Assembly (NCBI RefSeq): GCF_900167975.1
Contig: NZ_FUZU01000001.1
Coordinates: forward strand, 1,088,580-1,152,579
Direction of reading: 5' to 3'
From: Ohtaekwangia koreensis
Lineage (GTDB): Bacteria > Bacteroidota > Bacteroidia > Cytophagales > Cyclobacteriaceae
DNA: 64,000 nt
Below are positions 28,393 to 37,702 of this stretch, in pieces (positions within the stretch are counted from its first letter, which is position 1; every line of letters starts with the position of its first letter). A model generated the notes under the pieces. That model saw nothing but the letters and a program-made list of their open reading frames with translations. It made no database searches and was not told the origin of the DNA. A program made the position numbers and the translations under genes.

Positions 28393-29459
28393 TGAAATAC
28401 GGGTTGGTCGCGCTTTTATTTTTTACTATAGCATCGACTATACCTGCGTTTGCGCAGGATGAAATTTCAGTTACCGCTGCAAATGAGCCGGGGTATGATT
28501 CCGTTCGGTCGAAGTATATAAAGACATTTCCGAATCATTTTTTTCTGTGGCCGGTGTTAAAGCAGCGCAGGCTTGGATTTGAGATACAACGCGAGAAAGA
28601 TTCAAAAACTTCCGTGACGTACCGTTCCAACAAGCCCTATAGCTTTGGCCTCGGCATGTATTTGTTCGAGCTGGCGATTGAAGTAACGTTCGCGCTCCCT
28701 CAGGACGAAACCAACAGGCGCATTTATGGTGAATCGGATGCCAGCGATCTTCAACTCAATATCATTGGAAGAAAGTGGGGCATCGATGCTTACTTTCAAA
28801 ACTATGATGGCTTTTACGCGGATGATCCTTCTGTAAAGATTGCGGCTAATCAACCCTACCCGCATCGCCGCGATATAGAGACTCATAACAATGGCGTGAG
28901 TGTAAACTATACATTCAACAACAAAAAGTTTTCGTTCCGGTCAACCTATAATTTTATCGATCAGCAATTACGAAGTGCAGGTTCATTCCTCATCTTTGGT
29001 TCATTGAGTAGTTTTAAGGCCGCTGGCGATTCTGCCATTCTGGGTGAAGACTATAGCGGCAGGTTCGGAACAGCATCCCAAATAAAATCTTTCAAAGTAA
29101 CAACACTCGGTATAGCACCCGGCTATACCTATAGCTTGATCTATAAGGGATTTTTTCTCAATGGTACACTCGCGGTTGGCCCAGCACATAACTGGCTGGA
29201 GTCGCTTCGTGAAGATGGTGTAGAAAAAAATGATATAAAGTTCAACGCGTATGCCGCTGCCCGTATAGGACTCGGGTATAACGGGGACCGTGTCTTCGGT
29301 GGATTTAGTTTTATAGCACAGGGACGCTCTGCAAGATTTGAAGACACACAACTTCTCAGCTCCAATACAACTTTTAAAATGTTGATAGGTTATCGTTTCG
29401 GAGAGATCGGATTCTTGAAGAAACGCATCTGGGATTTGCCCAAAGCCCTGATAAACTAG
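28392..29459 (+). CDS. DUF4421 family outer-membrane protein
   Basis: 355 residues; the ATG overlaps the hslU TGA by one base, so translation is coupled. Signal peptide to about 22 (A-F-A-Q). The rest is made of amphipathic beta strands with aromatic girdles and the DUF4421 pattern (Y-I-K-T-F-P-N-H-F-F-L-W-P-V-L, Y-R-S-N-K-P-Y-S-F-G-L-G, N-I-I-G-R-K-W-G-I-D-A-Y-F-Q-N-Y-D-G-F-Y). Likely an outer-membrane barrel. Function unknown. Last gene of the lon-def-porQ-hslU run. Confidence 0.75.
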   Translation: MKYGLVALLFFTIASTIPAFAQDEISVTAANEPGYDSVRSKYIKTFPNHFFLWPVLKQRRLGFEIQREKDSKTSVTYRSNKPYSFGLGMYLFELAIEVTFALPQDETNRRIYGESDASDLQLNIIGRKWGIDAYFQNYDGFYADDPSVKIAANQPYPHRRDIETHNNGVSVNYTFNNKKFSFRSTYNFIDQQLRSAGSFLIFGSLSSFKAAGDSAILGEDYSGRFGTASQIKSFKVTTLGIAPGYTYSLIYKGFFLNGTLAVGPAHNWLESLREDGVEKNDIKFNAYAAARIGLGYNGDRVFGGFSFIAQGRSARFEDTQLLSSNTTFKMLIGYRFGEIGFLKKRIWDLPKALIN

Positions 29460-29472
29460 CCCCTATATATAC

Positions 29473-29976
29473 TTAGTCTTTTTGATTTTTCGGATAATCG
29501 AAAAACAACATCTTGCCCTTTCCCCAGGACGCATCCTTCCAGGAGTCAATGTTCAGCTGAAATGCGATGACACCACAGGTAGGTATATTATCAATGTCAA
29601 GCTCTATATTTTGAAATGAATTCACAAACTCGGTAAGGCCGGGGTTGTGACCAAAAAGCATCACCACGTTATGTTTGTCTTTGATATCCTGTATCACAGC
29701 AAGCATACTTTCTTCATCCGCATGGTATAATGATTTTAAGGCCTTGATTTTATCTTTGGGATAGTTCAATACCTTGGCAATTCGCTTGGCGGTAGAATAA
29801 GCACGCTTGGCAGAACTGCTTACAATCAAGTCTGGGTGTACTTCTTTTTCCTTGAGTCGTTTGCCCATGCGAGGCGCATCATTCTTACCACGATCGTTTA
29901 ACGGGCGCTCAAAATCATCCTGCGATGGGTTAGCCCAACTCGATTTCGCATGCCGTACTATGTATAAGGTTTTCAT
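29473..29976 (-). CDS. SixA-type histidine phosphatase
   Basis: 167 residues, cytoplasmic. Catalytic R8-H9 in Y-I-V-R-H-A-K-S-S, a second His at 110 in L-F-G-H-N-P-G-L, and L-I-V-S-S-S-A-K-R-A for the middle Arg. This is the short SixA branch of the histidine phosphatase superfamily, which in E. coli dephosphorylates phosphohistidine on signalling proteins. Target here unknown. Convergent with the DUF4421 gene with only 13 bases between and no hairpin visible. Confidence 0.88.
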   Translation of the reverse strand: MKTLYIVRHAKSSWANPSQDDFERPLNDRGKNDAPRMGKRLKEKEVHPDLIVSSSAKRAYSTAKRIAKVLNYPKDKIKALKSLYHADEESMLAVIQDIKDKHNVVMLFGHNPGLTEFVNSFQNIELDIDNIPTCGVIAFQLNIDSWKDASWGKGKMLFFDYPKNQKD

Positions 29977-30041
29977 ATCCTGGAATGATGCTTTTTTGTG
30001 GAGTTTACAAATAAACTTATTAACGCTTATCTTCGCGCCAC

Positions 30042-30968
30042 ATGCATGGAGCCAAGAAAATACGCAGAAAGATACGGTATACGATCGTTTACCGGTTTGT
30101 TCAGTTCCTGATTTTTATTTCCAACCGCATGCCACGCGTTGCCTGGTTGAAGTTTTGTGGCTTCCTTGGTAAAGTGGCGTATGTTTTTGCTTCCCATACC
30201 CGCAAGCTCACACACCGACATTTAACGTTGGCCTTTAAAAAAGAGAAGAGTGCTGAAGAGATAAAAAGGCTATCGCGTAAAACTTTTGAATACCTGGGCA
30301 AAAACGCTGGCGATATTTTGCGTGCCTCAGGTTCTGTAAACACCTGGGAAGATCTGCAAAAGTTTTTGGTAGTATATGGATTTGAAAATTATGAAGCAGC
30401 CCGCCAGAAGGGAAAAGGTATAATTTTTCTCACCTGTCATTTGGGAGCGTTCGACCTCCAGGTAACAACGATGGCACTACGCGGATTGAACCCGAATATT
30501 ATCGGAACACCGTTGAAGGATGAACGCTTGAATAATTTGTTGTGGGAATACAGGAACAAGCATGGAGCGATTCCTATTGAACGTGGCCGGGAAACATTCA
30601 GAATGCTCAAAATTCTTAAGTCGGGTGGCTCTGTAGCCTTGCTGATCGATCAGGATACAAAAGTTAAAAGTCGTTTTGTGAATTTCTTTGGCAAGCCTGC
30701 AGCAACACCTGTGGGAGCGACTGTACTGGCGATGAAGACCGGTGCTATAGTAGTACCAACCTATATATATCTTGGTAAAGACTGGAAGCAACACATGTAT
30801 ATACTTCCTGAAATACCCATTACCGTTACCGGAGACGATGAAGCCGACATGGTCTACAATACACAGATCCTTACGGGATTTATAGAGCAGCAGATCCGCG
30901 AGCATCCCGAGCAGTGGGTGTGGATGCACGAGCGTTGGAAAACCAAGCCAGGCGAAGAAGTAGCCTGA
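30042..30968 (+). CDS. Lipid A biosynthesis-type (LpxL/HtrB) acyltransferase
   Basis: 308 residues. H-x4-D acyltransferase motif at 133-138 (H-L-G-A-F-D), preceded by G-K-G-I-I-F-L-T-C, and later I-P-I-E-R-G and L-L-I-D-Q-D, and the C-terminal H-P-E-Q-W-V-W-M-H-E-R-W, all standard for LpxL/LpxM. It adds a secondary acyl chain to lipid A at the inner membrane. The N-terminus is basic with a hydrophobic stretch (about 15-28). In this phylum some members act on other lipids, so substrate remains open. A TATCTTCG element ends 6 nt before the ATG. Confidence 0.88.
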   Translation: MHGAKKIRRKIRYTIVYRFVQFLIFISNRMPRVAWLKFCGFLGKVAYVFASHTRKLTHRHLTLAFKKEKSAEEIKRLSRKTFEYLGKNAGDILRASGSVNTWEDLQKFLVVYGFENYEAARQKGKGIIFLTCHLGAFDLQVTTMALRGLNPNIIGTPLKDERLNNLLWEYRNKHGAIPIERGRETFRMLKILKSGGSVALLIDQDTKVKSRFVNFFGKPAATPVGATVLAMKTGAIVVPTYIYLGKDWKQHMYILPEIPITVTGDDEADMVYNTQILTGFIEQQIREHPEQWVWMHERWKTKPGEEVA

Positions 30969-30989
30969 TATCAGGAAGTATATCTTTCG

Positions 30990-31490
30990 TTAGCGTCTTT
31001 CGTAAACCACGAAATCAAAAGCATATATATGCCGCTGATCAGCAGGATGATGTTGACGGGAGACCTCTTTCCATTCTTCTTTTTTGAATTCAGGGAAGTA
31101 TACATCACCATCAATGACAGCTTGTATTTCCGTAAGGTATAGCCGGTCTGCTGAAGATAGTGAAGTTTTATAGATCTCGGCTCCTCCAATGATAAAAACT
31201 TCTGTCTCTTCATTCTTCCGCGCAAGCGCTAATCCATCTTCTATAGCATTTACAACAATGCAGCCAGGTGCCTGGAAATCTTGTTGGCGTGTTACTACAA
31301 TGTTGGTTCGCTTGGGCAGAGGTTTGAATTTCGCAGGAATAGAATCGTAATTTTTTCGGCCCATGATGCAGTAATGACCTTGTGTAGTGGTCATGAAAAA
31401 TTTCATATCATCTGGAAGATGCCACGGCAAATCGTTGTTCTTTCCTATAACTCTATTTTGAGCGTGTGCAGCAATGAGTGATATTTTCAT
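30990..31490 (-). CDS. folA: Dihydrofolate reductase
   Basis: 166 residues from ATG 31490; an upstream in-frame start at 31508 would add six residues (M-T-F-I-R-T) not typical for the family. Reduces dihydrofolate with NADPH. Motifs: [21 protein letters not shown] (substrate Asp in P-D-D), [11 protein letters not shown] (NADPH), I-I-G-G-A-E-I-Y. Length normal. It follows fmt by about 19 bases in the same direction, linking folate and formyl metabolism. Confidence 0.95.
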   Translation of the reverse strand: MKISLIAAHAQNRVIGKNNDLPWHLPDDMKFFMTTTQGHYCIMGRKNYDSIPAKFKPLPKRTNIVVTRQQDFQAPGCIVVNAIEDGLALARKNEETEVFIIGGAEIYKTSLSSADRLYLTEIQAVIDGDVYFPEFKKEEWKEVSRQHHPADQRHIYAFDFVVYERR

Positions 31491-31509
31491 AGTCCGAATG
31501 AAAGTCAAT

Positions 31510-32430
31510 TTATAGTTTGTTCCCTCTGAAAAAATCCTGAATGTTCATTCTTCTTTTTCCTTCCGGTTGAAGTTCATCAATAGCAATCCAACCATCCGAA
31601 GTCCGTATGTAAAGATAATTTTTATTGTCAGTGTCAATAGTACCGGCTGCACTTTCGTGATTCTTTTTATCCGTGAGCGATACTTTGAAGATCTTAAACG
31701 TTTTTTGGTTAATCACTCCCCAGGCGCTTGGGTATGGACTTAATCCTCTTACAAAATTCCGGATCTCTTCACTTGTCTTTCGCCAATCGATCTGACACGT
31801 TTCCTTAAATATTTTGGGAGCATGTTTAATTTCTACATCGGCAGGTTGAGGTATAGATGGGAAATCATTCGCTTCTATACTCTGTACAGTTTTTAACACG
31901 AGCCTTGCACCTTTGGCCATCATCCGCTCATACAATGTACCAACGGTATCGTCATCGTGAATAGGTTCCTTCTCCTGGTGAATTATACTTCCGGTATCAA
32001 TCTCATGTTTCAGAAAAAACGTTGTTACGCCTGTTTCTTTTTCACCATTGATAATCGCCCAATTTATAGGGGCCGCTCCACGGTATTGGGGAAGAAGCGA
32101 AGCGTGCAAATTAAAAGTTCCGAATGAAGGCATAGCCCATACCACCTCAGGTAACATTCTGAAGGCAACTACGATTTGAAGATTTGCCTGATAACTTTTC
32201 AGCTCTTCTAAAAACTCTGGCGACTTTAAATTTGTTGGTTGTAATACGGGAATGTTGTACTTCATCGCGCATTCCTTCACAGGCGAGTATACAATTTTTT
32301 GTCCTCTGCCTTGAGGTTTGTCGGGTGCGGTAACGACTGCTACAACGGTAGCCCTATTCTCAATCAAAATTTCAAGACTGGGCACCGCAAACTCGGGTGT
32401 GCCCATAAAAATAATACGCAGGTGATTCAT
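31510..32430 (-). CDS. fmt: Methionyl-tRNA formyltransferase
   Basis: 306 residues. Formylates initiator Met-tRNA using 10-formyl-THF. N-terminal M-G-T-P-E-F-A-V-P, catalytic [16 protein letters not shown] with Asn and His, and D-T-G-S-I-I for the catalytic Asp; the C-terminal tRNA-binding domain is present (L-S-P-Y-P-S-A-W). Full length. Likely transcribed from a TATATTTG element just upstream and co-transcribed with folA. Confidence 0.97.
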   Translation of the reverse strand: MNHLRIIFMGTPEFAVPSLEILIENRATVVAVVTAPDKPQGRGQKIVYSPVKECAMKYNIPVLQPTNLKSPEFLEELKSYQANLQIVVAFRMLPEVVWAMPSFGTFNLHASLLPQYRGAAPINWAIINGEKETGVTTFFLKHEIDTGSIIHQEKEPIHDDDTVGTLYERMMAKGARLVLKTVQSIEANDFPSIPQPADVEIKHAPKIFKETCQIDWRKTSEEIRNFVRGLSPYPSAWGVINQKTFKIFKVSLTDKKNHESAAGTIDTDNKNYLYIRTSDGWIAIDELQPEGKRRMNIQDFFRGNKL

Positions 32431-32439
32431 AGCTAGTCA

Positions 32440-32447
32440 CAAATATA
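32440..32447 (-). promoter_or_regulatory. Candidate -7 element of fmt-folA
   Basis: On the minus strand TATATTTG, an exact TAnnTTTG match, ends 9 nt before the fmt ATG. No convincing -33 motif. Confidence 0.3.
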
Positions 32448-32591
32448 AGCGTAATGGCTCGTGATTTTAAAGGTGTGAAAATAACACCGCACCGTAGTTA
32501 TATACAGTGATTCGTTCGATTAGAATGAATAGGACGCGGTTCTTAAGGTTGGCCTTAAACTTGCAATATCAACAGTATAAAACTTAAAGTT

Positions 32592-32999
32592 ATGAAACGT
32601 TTATTGGTTGCGGTTTCATTGTTGGTTGCCCTTGCCTCATGTCAGGTTAATATTATAGAACCTCGCTATGATGAGCGCGACAAAGTAGTAGGTTACTATA
32701 GCATGGAAGAGTTCAGCGAAACATTCAATGACTATACATACTATACTCTACACGTTACTAAATATGGTACGACTGGAAATGTGCTATATCTTGATAATTT
32801 CTACGGAGCAGACATCCAGGTACACGCTTATATGTCAGGAGACAAGGTAACGATACCCTTTCAGGTGGTTGACGACTATGAGATTGAAGGCGTAGGTACC
32901 ATGCACGGAATGGATTTAAGCCTGAACTATACCGTTCGCGATTTATATAACAATACCCGCACAAACTTCTGCGAAACCTGGGGTGAGCGTAAAGACTAG
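32592..32999 (+). CDS. Small lipoprotein of unknown function
   Basis: 135 residues. Lipobox A-L-A-S-C with Cys17. The mature part is rich in Tyr and Thr with alternating strands (Y-Y-S-M-E-E-F-S-E-T-F-N-D-Y-T-Y-Y-T-L-H-V), suggesting a small beta-sandwich. Product not recognised. Probably inner leaflet of the outer membrane. Convergent with the DUF3817 gene; an inverted repeat overlaps its stop codon. Confidence 0.6.
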   Translation: MKRLLVAVSLLVALASCQVNIIEPRYDERDKVVGYYSMEEFSETFNDYTYYTLHVTKYGTTGNVLYLDNFYGADIQVHAYMSGDKVTIPFQVVDDYEIEGVGTMHGMDLSLNYTVRDLYNNTRTNFCETWGERKD

Positions 33000-33016
33000 A
33001 CCTGCCTGGTCTTTAC
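32989..33016. repeat. Inverted repeat across convergent gene ends
   Basis: GTAAAGAC (32989-32996) and GTCTTTAC (33009-33016), with AGACC/GGTCT nested inside. It overlaps the stop of the lipoprotein gene and may act as a terminator, but there is no T-tract. Confidence 0.4.
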
Positions 33017-33017
33017 A

Positions 33018-33317
33018 CTAATCTTCTCTGAATAACTTCTTGTCAGCATAGAATGTTCCGAACGGAACAAGCGATGCGATAAAGGCAAGGAAAGATCGCC
33101 AGTAAGTCCAGTTATAGGTGAACTTGGTTTGCACAAGCAACACTATATACGCAATAAAGAGTACACCATGGGCCATGCCTACAATGCGTACAGGTTCCGG
33201 GTTGGAGGCCATATATTTCAGCGGCATGGCAATGCCCAGTAATACGAGAAATGATATTCCTTCCAGAAAGGCTACAATGCGAAGTCGGCCTAAAACAGTT
33301 GCAATTAGTTGTGTCAT
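33018..33317 (-). CDS. DUF3817 family membrane protein
   Basis: 99 residues with three hydrophobic segments (about 14-32, 45-62, 72-90). The pattern L-R-I-V-A-F-L-E-G-I-S-F-L-V-L-L ... M-P-L-K-Y ... R-I-V-G-M-A-H-G-V-L-F-I-A-Y is characteristic of DUF3817. Inner membrane; function unknown. Divergent from the APC permease. Confidence 0.8.
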   Translation of the reverse strand: MTQLIATVLGRLRIVAFLEGISFLVLLGIAMPLKYMASNPEPVRIVGMAHGVLFIAYIVLLVQTKFTYNWTYWRSFLAFIASLVPFGTFYADKKLFRED

Positions 33318-33402
33318 GAATTCACGCTATAGGATTACGCCAAAGGTATTTCGTTTTTGTTTGAAATACTTATCTTCCCAAAATATTTAGAGGAAGATAC
33401 AC

Positions 33403-34809
33403 ATGAGTGAAACAAAGTTTAAGCCGGTGCTGGGCTTATGGGATGCCACGATGATCGTAGCGGGCTCCATGATCGGTTCAGGGATTTTTATTGTAGGAGC
33501 AGACATCCTGCGAAACGTTGGTGGTTCAGGATGGTTGATCGCTGTATGGTTGATCACTGGCTTCATGACCATTACTGCTGCTGTAAGTTATGGCGAGCTC
33601 AGTGGTATGTTTCCAAAAGCCGGTGGCCAATATGTGTATCTGAAAGAAGCGTATAACCCACTCGTTGCTTTCTTGTACGGCTGGAGTTTTTTTGCTGTTA
33701 TACAAACCGGTACCATTGCAGCGGTAGGTGTGGCCTTTTCGAAGTTTACCGCCTATCTAATTCCTGCTGTAAGCGAAGATATAGTATTGCTTGATTTGGG
33801 GTTCACACATATCTCACCGGCCCAGATCCTTTCCATTGTCATTATTATATTACTTACCTATATAAATACCAAAGGGGTAGAAGGTGGAAAGGCAATTCAA
33901 ACCACATTCACAGTAGCCAAACTATTGAGCTTGTTTGGTCTTATTGCTTTTGGATTGATCATGATGAAGGGAGATGTATGGACAGCCAACTGGACGAACG
34001 CCTGGGATCTTCATAAGTTAAATACGGATGGCAGTATAGAAACCTATACTACTATTGCCGCCGTTGGAGCTATAGCAGCAGCGATGGTGGGGTCTATCTT
34101 TAGCAGCGATGCGTGGAATAACGTGACGTTCATTGCCGGAGAGATCAAGAATCCGCAGCGCAATATAGGGCTGAGTTTATTTCTGGGGACGTTGATTGTA
34201 ACGATCATTTATGTGACTGCGAACATCATGTATACTGCAGTGCTTCCGCTACATGAAATAGCATACGCTGAAAAAGATCGTGTTGCCGTTGCAGCGTCTC
34301 ATGCCATCTTCGGAAATATAGGTACAGTTATCATTGCGTTGATGATCATGGTATCAACGTTTGGTTGCAACAACGGATTGATCCTGGCAGGCGCGCGTGT
34401 TTACTATACGATGGCAAAAGATGGTTTGTTTTTTAAACAGGCAGGTCAACTGAATAAATTTGCCGTACCGCAGCAATCATTATGGGTGCAATGTATACTG
34501 GCGAGCCTCTGGTGCTTGAGCGGTAAATATGGTGACTTACTGGATATGGTGTCGTTTGTAGTAGTGTTGTTCTACATGCTTACCATCGTTGGTATATTTA
34601 TTCTCAGAAAGAAACGCCCGGATTTGCCAAGACCTTACAAAGCGTTTGGATACCCTATATTGCCATTGATATATATCGTTATGGGTGTTACGTTCTGTTC
34701 ATTGCTGATTTACTATAAACCAGCATTTACATGGCCGGGATTAATCATCACGCTGATCGGGATTCCTATATATTACTTTGCTGTGCATCAAAAGAAACAA
34801 ACACAGTAA
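33403..34809 (+). CDS. APC-family amino acid permease
   Basis: 468 residues with about 12 predicted helices. Helix 1 holds the substrate-binding G-S-M-I-G-S-G-I-F, and the Y-G-E-L-S-G-M-F-P-K-A-G-G-Q-Y-V-Y-L-K-E-A-Y loop follows, both standard for APC/LAT transporters. The LAT-like branch (C-N-N-G-L-I-L-A-G-A-R-V-Y-Y-T-M-A-K-D-G) suggests exchange of neutral amino acids, though specificity is uncertain. A purine-rich G-A-G-G-A-A-G occurs 9 bases before the ATG, one of few Shine-Dalgarno-like sites here. Strong terminator follows. Confidence 0.9.
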   Translation: MSETKFKPVLGLWDATMIVAGSMIGSGIFIVGADILRNVGGSGWLIAVWLITGFMTITAAVSYGELSGMFPKAGGQYVYLKEAYNPLVAFLYGWSFFAVIQTGTIAAVGVAFSKFTAYLIPAVSEDIVLLDLGFTHISPAQILSIVIIILLTYINTKGVEGGKAIQTTFTVAKLLSLFGLIAFGLIMMKGDVWTANWTNAWDLHKLNTDGSIETYTTIAAVGAIAAAMVGSIFSSDAWNNVTFIAGEIKNPQRNIGLSLFLGTLIVTIIYVTANIMYTAVLPLHEIAYAEKDRVAVAASHAIFGNIGTVIIALMIMVSTFGCNNGLILAGARVYYTMAKDGLFFKQAGQLNKFAVPQQSLWVQCILASLWCLSGKYGDLLDMVSFVVVLFYMLTIVGIFILRKKRPDLPRPYKAFGYPILPLIYIVMGVTFCSLLIYYKPAFTWPGLIITLIGIPIYYFAVHQKKQTQ

Positions 34810-34825
34810 GCTCCACAAGATCTTC

Positions 34826-34866
34826 AAATGAAAAAAGCCATGAGTTGTTCATGGCTTTTTTCATTT
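34826..34866. terminator. Bidirectional hairpin terminator
   Basis: GCCATGA/TCATGGC stem with flanking AAATGAAAAAA and TTTTTTCATTT that extend the pairing to about 18 bp; lies between the convergent APC permease and RmlD-like genes. Confidence 0.9.
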
Positions 34867-34868
34867 GT

Positions 34869-35759
34869 TTACAGCTGCGATTCTAAAACAGCAAGTCCCT
34901 CAGCAAAAGAACGTGGCTCGTAGCCGAGATCAGTTCTCGCTTTATCGATGATAAACCCGGTTCTCGGAGGACGTTTAGCCGGCTGCGTAAATTTTGTTGA
35001 ATCCGTAAGGCTGATCAGCGATTTGTCAAGCTTGAAATAATCAGCGGTAGCGATGGCGATATCATACGGTGTAAGAAAATCTTTACCAGATATATTATAT
35101 ACTCCTTTGGCCTTCTTCCTGGCTGCGAGGAAACAACCTGCTGCCAGGTCTTCTGCCAGTGTTGGTGTACGCCACTGGTCGTTTACAACCTGGATCTTTT
35201 TACCTTGCTCCAGACTATTTTTTACCCACAGCACTATATTTGACCGGCTCATGTCATTCGTAATACCATATACCAGTACGGTGCGAAGTATAGACCATCC
35301 AATTTTACTTTTCAGCACTACTTCTTCCGCTGCCAGTTTACTTTCTCCGTAGTAATTTACCGGGTTGGGTTTTTCATTCTCATCAAGCGGGCCTCGTGTC
35401 CCATCAAATATGAAGTCCGTTGATACATGCACTAAATGCGTATTGTTCTTTGCGCACGCGTTCACAAGATTCTCAACGGAAGTAACATTGGCAGTCCAGC
35501 AGGCCTCACGCTCGGTTTCACATTGATCGACCTGTGTCATTGCAGCCGTGTTGATCACTACGTCTGGCTTTGTTGATGCGAACACCTGGTCAACGGCGTT
35601 GGCATCCGTTATATCCAGGCTGTGGTATTCACCTTTTGTAATGGGAAGAACAGATTTACCCCGTGCCGTGGCAATGAGTGTAACCGATGGATCGTTCTCT
35701 AAAAGTTCAGTAAGCTTTTGGCCCAGCAGTCCGTTTGAGCCTGTAACAAGAATCTTCAT
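34869..35759 (-). CDS. RmlD-like sugar-nucleotide reductase (SDR family)
   Basis: 296 residues. N-terminal Rossmann G-S-N-G-L-L-G-Q-K-L, D-V-V-I-N-T-A-A-M-T-Q-V-D, S-T-D-F-I-F-D-G and catalytic Y-Y-G-E-S-K (Tyr/Lys). Belongs to the dTDP-4-dehydrorhamnose reductase family. No rmlA/B/C genes are nearby, so it may act on another sugar nucleotide, or be an atypical SDR. Third in the minus-strand run hemC - cyclophilin - this gene. Confidence 0.82.
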   Translation of the reverse strand: MKILVTGSNGLLGQKLTELLENDPSVTLIATARGKSVLPITKGEYHSLDITDANAVDQVFASTKPDVVINTAAMTQVDQCETEREACWTANVTSVENLVNACAKNNTHLVHVSTDFIFDGTRGPLDENEKPNPVNYYGESKLAAEEVVLKSKIGWSILRTVLVYGITNDMSRSNIVLWVKNSLEQGKKIQVVNDQWRTPTLAEDLAAGCFLAARKKAKGVYNISGKDFLTPYDIAIATADYFKLDKSLISLTDSTKFTQPAKRPPRTGFIIDKARTDLGYEPRSFAEGLAVLESQL

Positions 35760-35792
35760 ATATAGTATAGAAAGGGTTTATGACGAGAGAAA

Positions 35793-36665
35793 CTATTTTT
35801 TGGTCTTTGGTTTCAGTGGATATTGATATCCGTACAGTTTAGTGATTTTCTTTTTTGACACTTCCTCAACGGTAACCGTCATGCGTATATCTTCTACAGG
35901 ACGATCAAACTGATCTTTTTGTCGCGTAGCAATCGTGTCGATTACCTCAAGCCCTTTAATTACTTTTCCGAAAACCGTATACTCACCATCGAGTTGAGGT
36001 GTTCCTCCAACGGTAGAGTATGCCTTTAATTTTTCAGGCGATACTTCTTTTTCTGTTTTTATACCAGTTTGCTTTTCTACCCGTGGTTTTAGTTTCATGA
36101 TGAAGGCTTGAGCACCTTTCATATCACCGCTCTGGTAGAATTTTGCAATTGAATCATAAGCAGGCTGGTTCGCTGGATTTTGAAAGAACTGCTGCATGGC
36201 CTGATTGTATTTTTCCGGATCAATCTTGATTTCATCTTCTGAGGATTTTGATCCTTGTACTATATAAAACTGACTTCCGCTGGAAGCTTTCGCTGGATTT
36301 TGTTCATTGCCAAGGCGTGCTGCGGATAGCGATCCCTTTTCATGGAAATATTTCGGGTTGATCTCGGCATCTATAGTATATCCCGGACCACCGCGACCCA
36401 GCATTTGTTGTGATCCTGCTTTCTTTGATTCAGGATCACCACCTTGAATCATGAATCCTTCGATGATACGGTGAAAAAGAAGACTATCAAAATAATGCTG
36501 TTGTGCAAGCTTGATGAAGTTTTGCTTGTGCTTGGGTGTCTCATCATAGAGTATCGCTACCATGTCACCATATTTGGTTTTAATCGTAACGACATAATCT
36601 TTTTCCTGTGCACAACTGGAAATAACAATGCAGATCAATGCGATAATAGAGATCGACTTATTCAT
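35793..36665 (-). CDS. Cyclophilin-type peptidyl-prolyl isomerase lipoprotein with insertion
   Basis: 290 residues; lipobox I-S-S-C with Cys18, so exported and lipid-anchored. The cyclophilin domain is recognisable: F-H-R-I-I-E-G-F-M-I-Q-G-G-D-P (65-79), S-G-S-Q-F-Y-I-V (129-136), and Y-T-V-F-G-K-V-I-K-G-L-E-V-I-D-T-I. Between them lies a helical, charged insert at about 139-216 that splits the domain. PPIase activity is expected as catalytic Arg66 and the Q-F-Y strand are present. Assists folding of exported proteins. Confidence 0.85.
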   Translation of the reverse strand: MNKSISIIALICIVISSCAQEKDYVVTIKTKYGDMVAILYDETPKHKQNFIKLAQQHYFDSLLFHRIIEGFMIQGGDPESKKAGSQQMLGRGGPGYTIDAEINPKYFHEKGSLSAARLGNEQNPAKASSGSQFYIVQGSKSSEDEIKIDPEKYNQAMQQFFQNPANQPAYDSIAKFYQSGDMKGAQAFIMKLKPRVEKQTGIKTEKEVSPEKLKAYSTVGGTPQLDGEYTVFGKVIKGLEVIDTIATRQKDQFDRPVEDIRMTVTVEEVSKKKITKLYGYQYPLKPKTKK

Positions 36666-36692
36666 AGCTATTCATTCGGTATATCTATATAC

Positions 36693-37625
36693 TTATAGTT
36701 GTTGTCTGATTTCTTTCAAAATCTGTTCACCGCCAATGTTCAATACTTCATTGGCAACGGTTTCTCCCAGTTCCTTTACTTCTTCAAATGAGGAAGTGCG
36801 TTTTACTTTGATCACGCGCTGGCCATCCAGCGATATAATTCCGGCCTTCAATGAAATGGAATTACCTTCTATATGAGCATAGCCAAAAGAAGGAATGCTG
36901 CAACCACCATGCAATGTTTTCAGGAATGCACGCTCTGCATGAAGACATACTTCTGTAGCGGGGTGATTTACCCAACGTGAAAGAATTTCCTTCTTGTCGA
37001 ATGGTAATTTCTTATGACATTCTATAGCAATGGTTCCCTGGCCAACGGCCGGCACAAAATAACTGGTGGCGATCTTATCCACGATCATATCATCGTATCC
37101 CATGCGATGAACACCCGCGTACGCAAGCAGCAAAGCATCACATTCTCCGGCCTGCATTTTAGAGATGCGAGTCTGAAGATTTCCGCGGATGGAGACGGCC
37201 TCAACGTTGGGATAAAAATGTTTCAGGAACGCAACCCTACGGGTAGACGAAGTACCAATCTTCAACGTGTCAGCGGTAATGTTGATGTTTTTGTTGGTGC
37301 TGACAACGACATCATTAACAAGTTCGCGCTCGGTGAACGCGATGATTTCCAGTTCATCGGGAATATCTGAAGAAAGATCTTTTGCGCTGTGTACAGCTAT
37401 ATCAATAGAACCGTCCAGCAATTTTGCTTCTATCTCTTCTGTGAATACACCTTTGCTGCCAATCTTTGCGATCGATACATCCAGGATTTTATCACCACGT
37501 GTATCAATCGGTATGATCTCGGTCGAATACCCGGAAGGTTTTATCAGACTGGCAATATATTCTGCTTGCCAAAGAGCCAGCTTGCTTCCGCGGGTACCGA
37601 TGCGAATGAGTTTGGAATGAGGCAT
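36693..37625 (-). CDS. hemC: Porphobilinogen deaminase (hydroxymethylbilane synthase)
   Basis: 310 residues. Opening I-R-I-G-T-R-G-S-K-L-A-L-W-Q-A, then V-H-S-A-K-D-L, S-S-T-R-R, R-G-N-L-Q-T-R, and the dipyrromethane cofactor Cys in G-G-C-S-I-P. Polymerises four porphobilinogens in tetrapyrrole synthesis. Full length. No other hem gene is adjacent. It appears to lead a three-gene minus-strand run with the cyclophilin and the RmlD-like gene. Confidence 0.97.
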   Translation of the reverse strand: MPHSKLIRIGTRGSKLALWQAEYIASLIKPSGYSTEIIPIDTRGDKILDVSIAKIGSKGVFTEEIEAKLLDGSIDIAVHSAKDLSSDIPDELEIIAFTERELVNDVVVSTNKNINITADTLKIGTSSTRRVAFLKHFYPNVEAVSIRGNLQTRISKMQAGECDALLLAYAGVHRMGYDDMIVDKIATSYFVPAVGQGTIAIECHKKLPFDKKEILSRWVNHPATEVCLHAERAFLKTLHGGCSIPSFGYAHIEGNSISLKAGIISLDGQRVIKVKRTSSFEEVKELGETVANEVLNIGGEQILKEIRQQL

Positions 37626-37702
37626 TGGTGTTGATGTTAGTGTGAAAATATACGTTCGAAATCAGCTCGCTATACATGTATATATACAGCATTGCAGACT
37701 GT

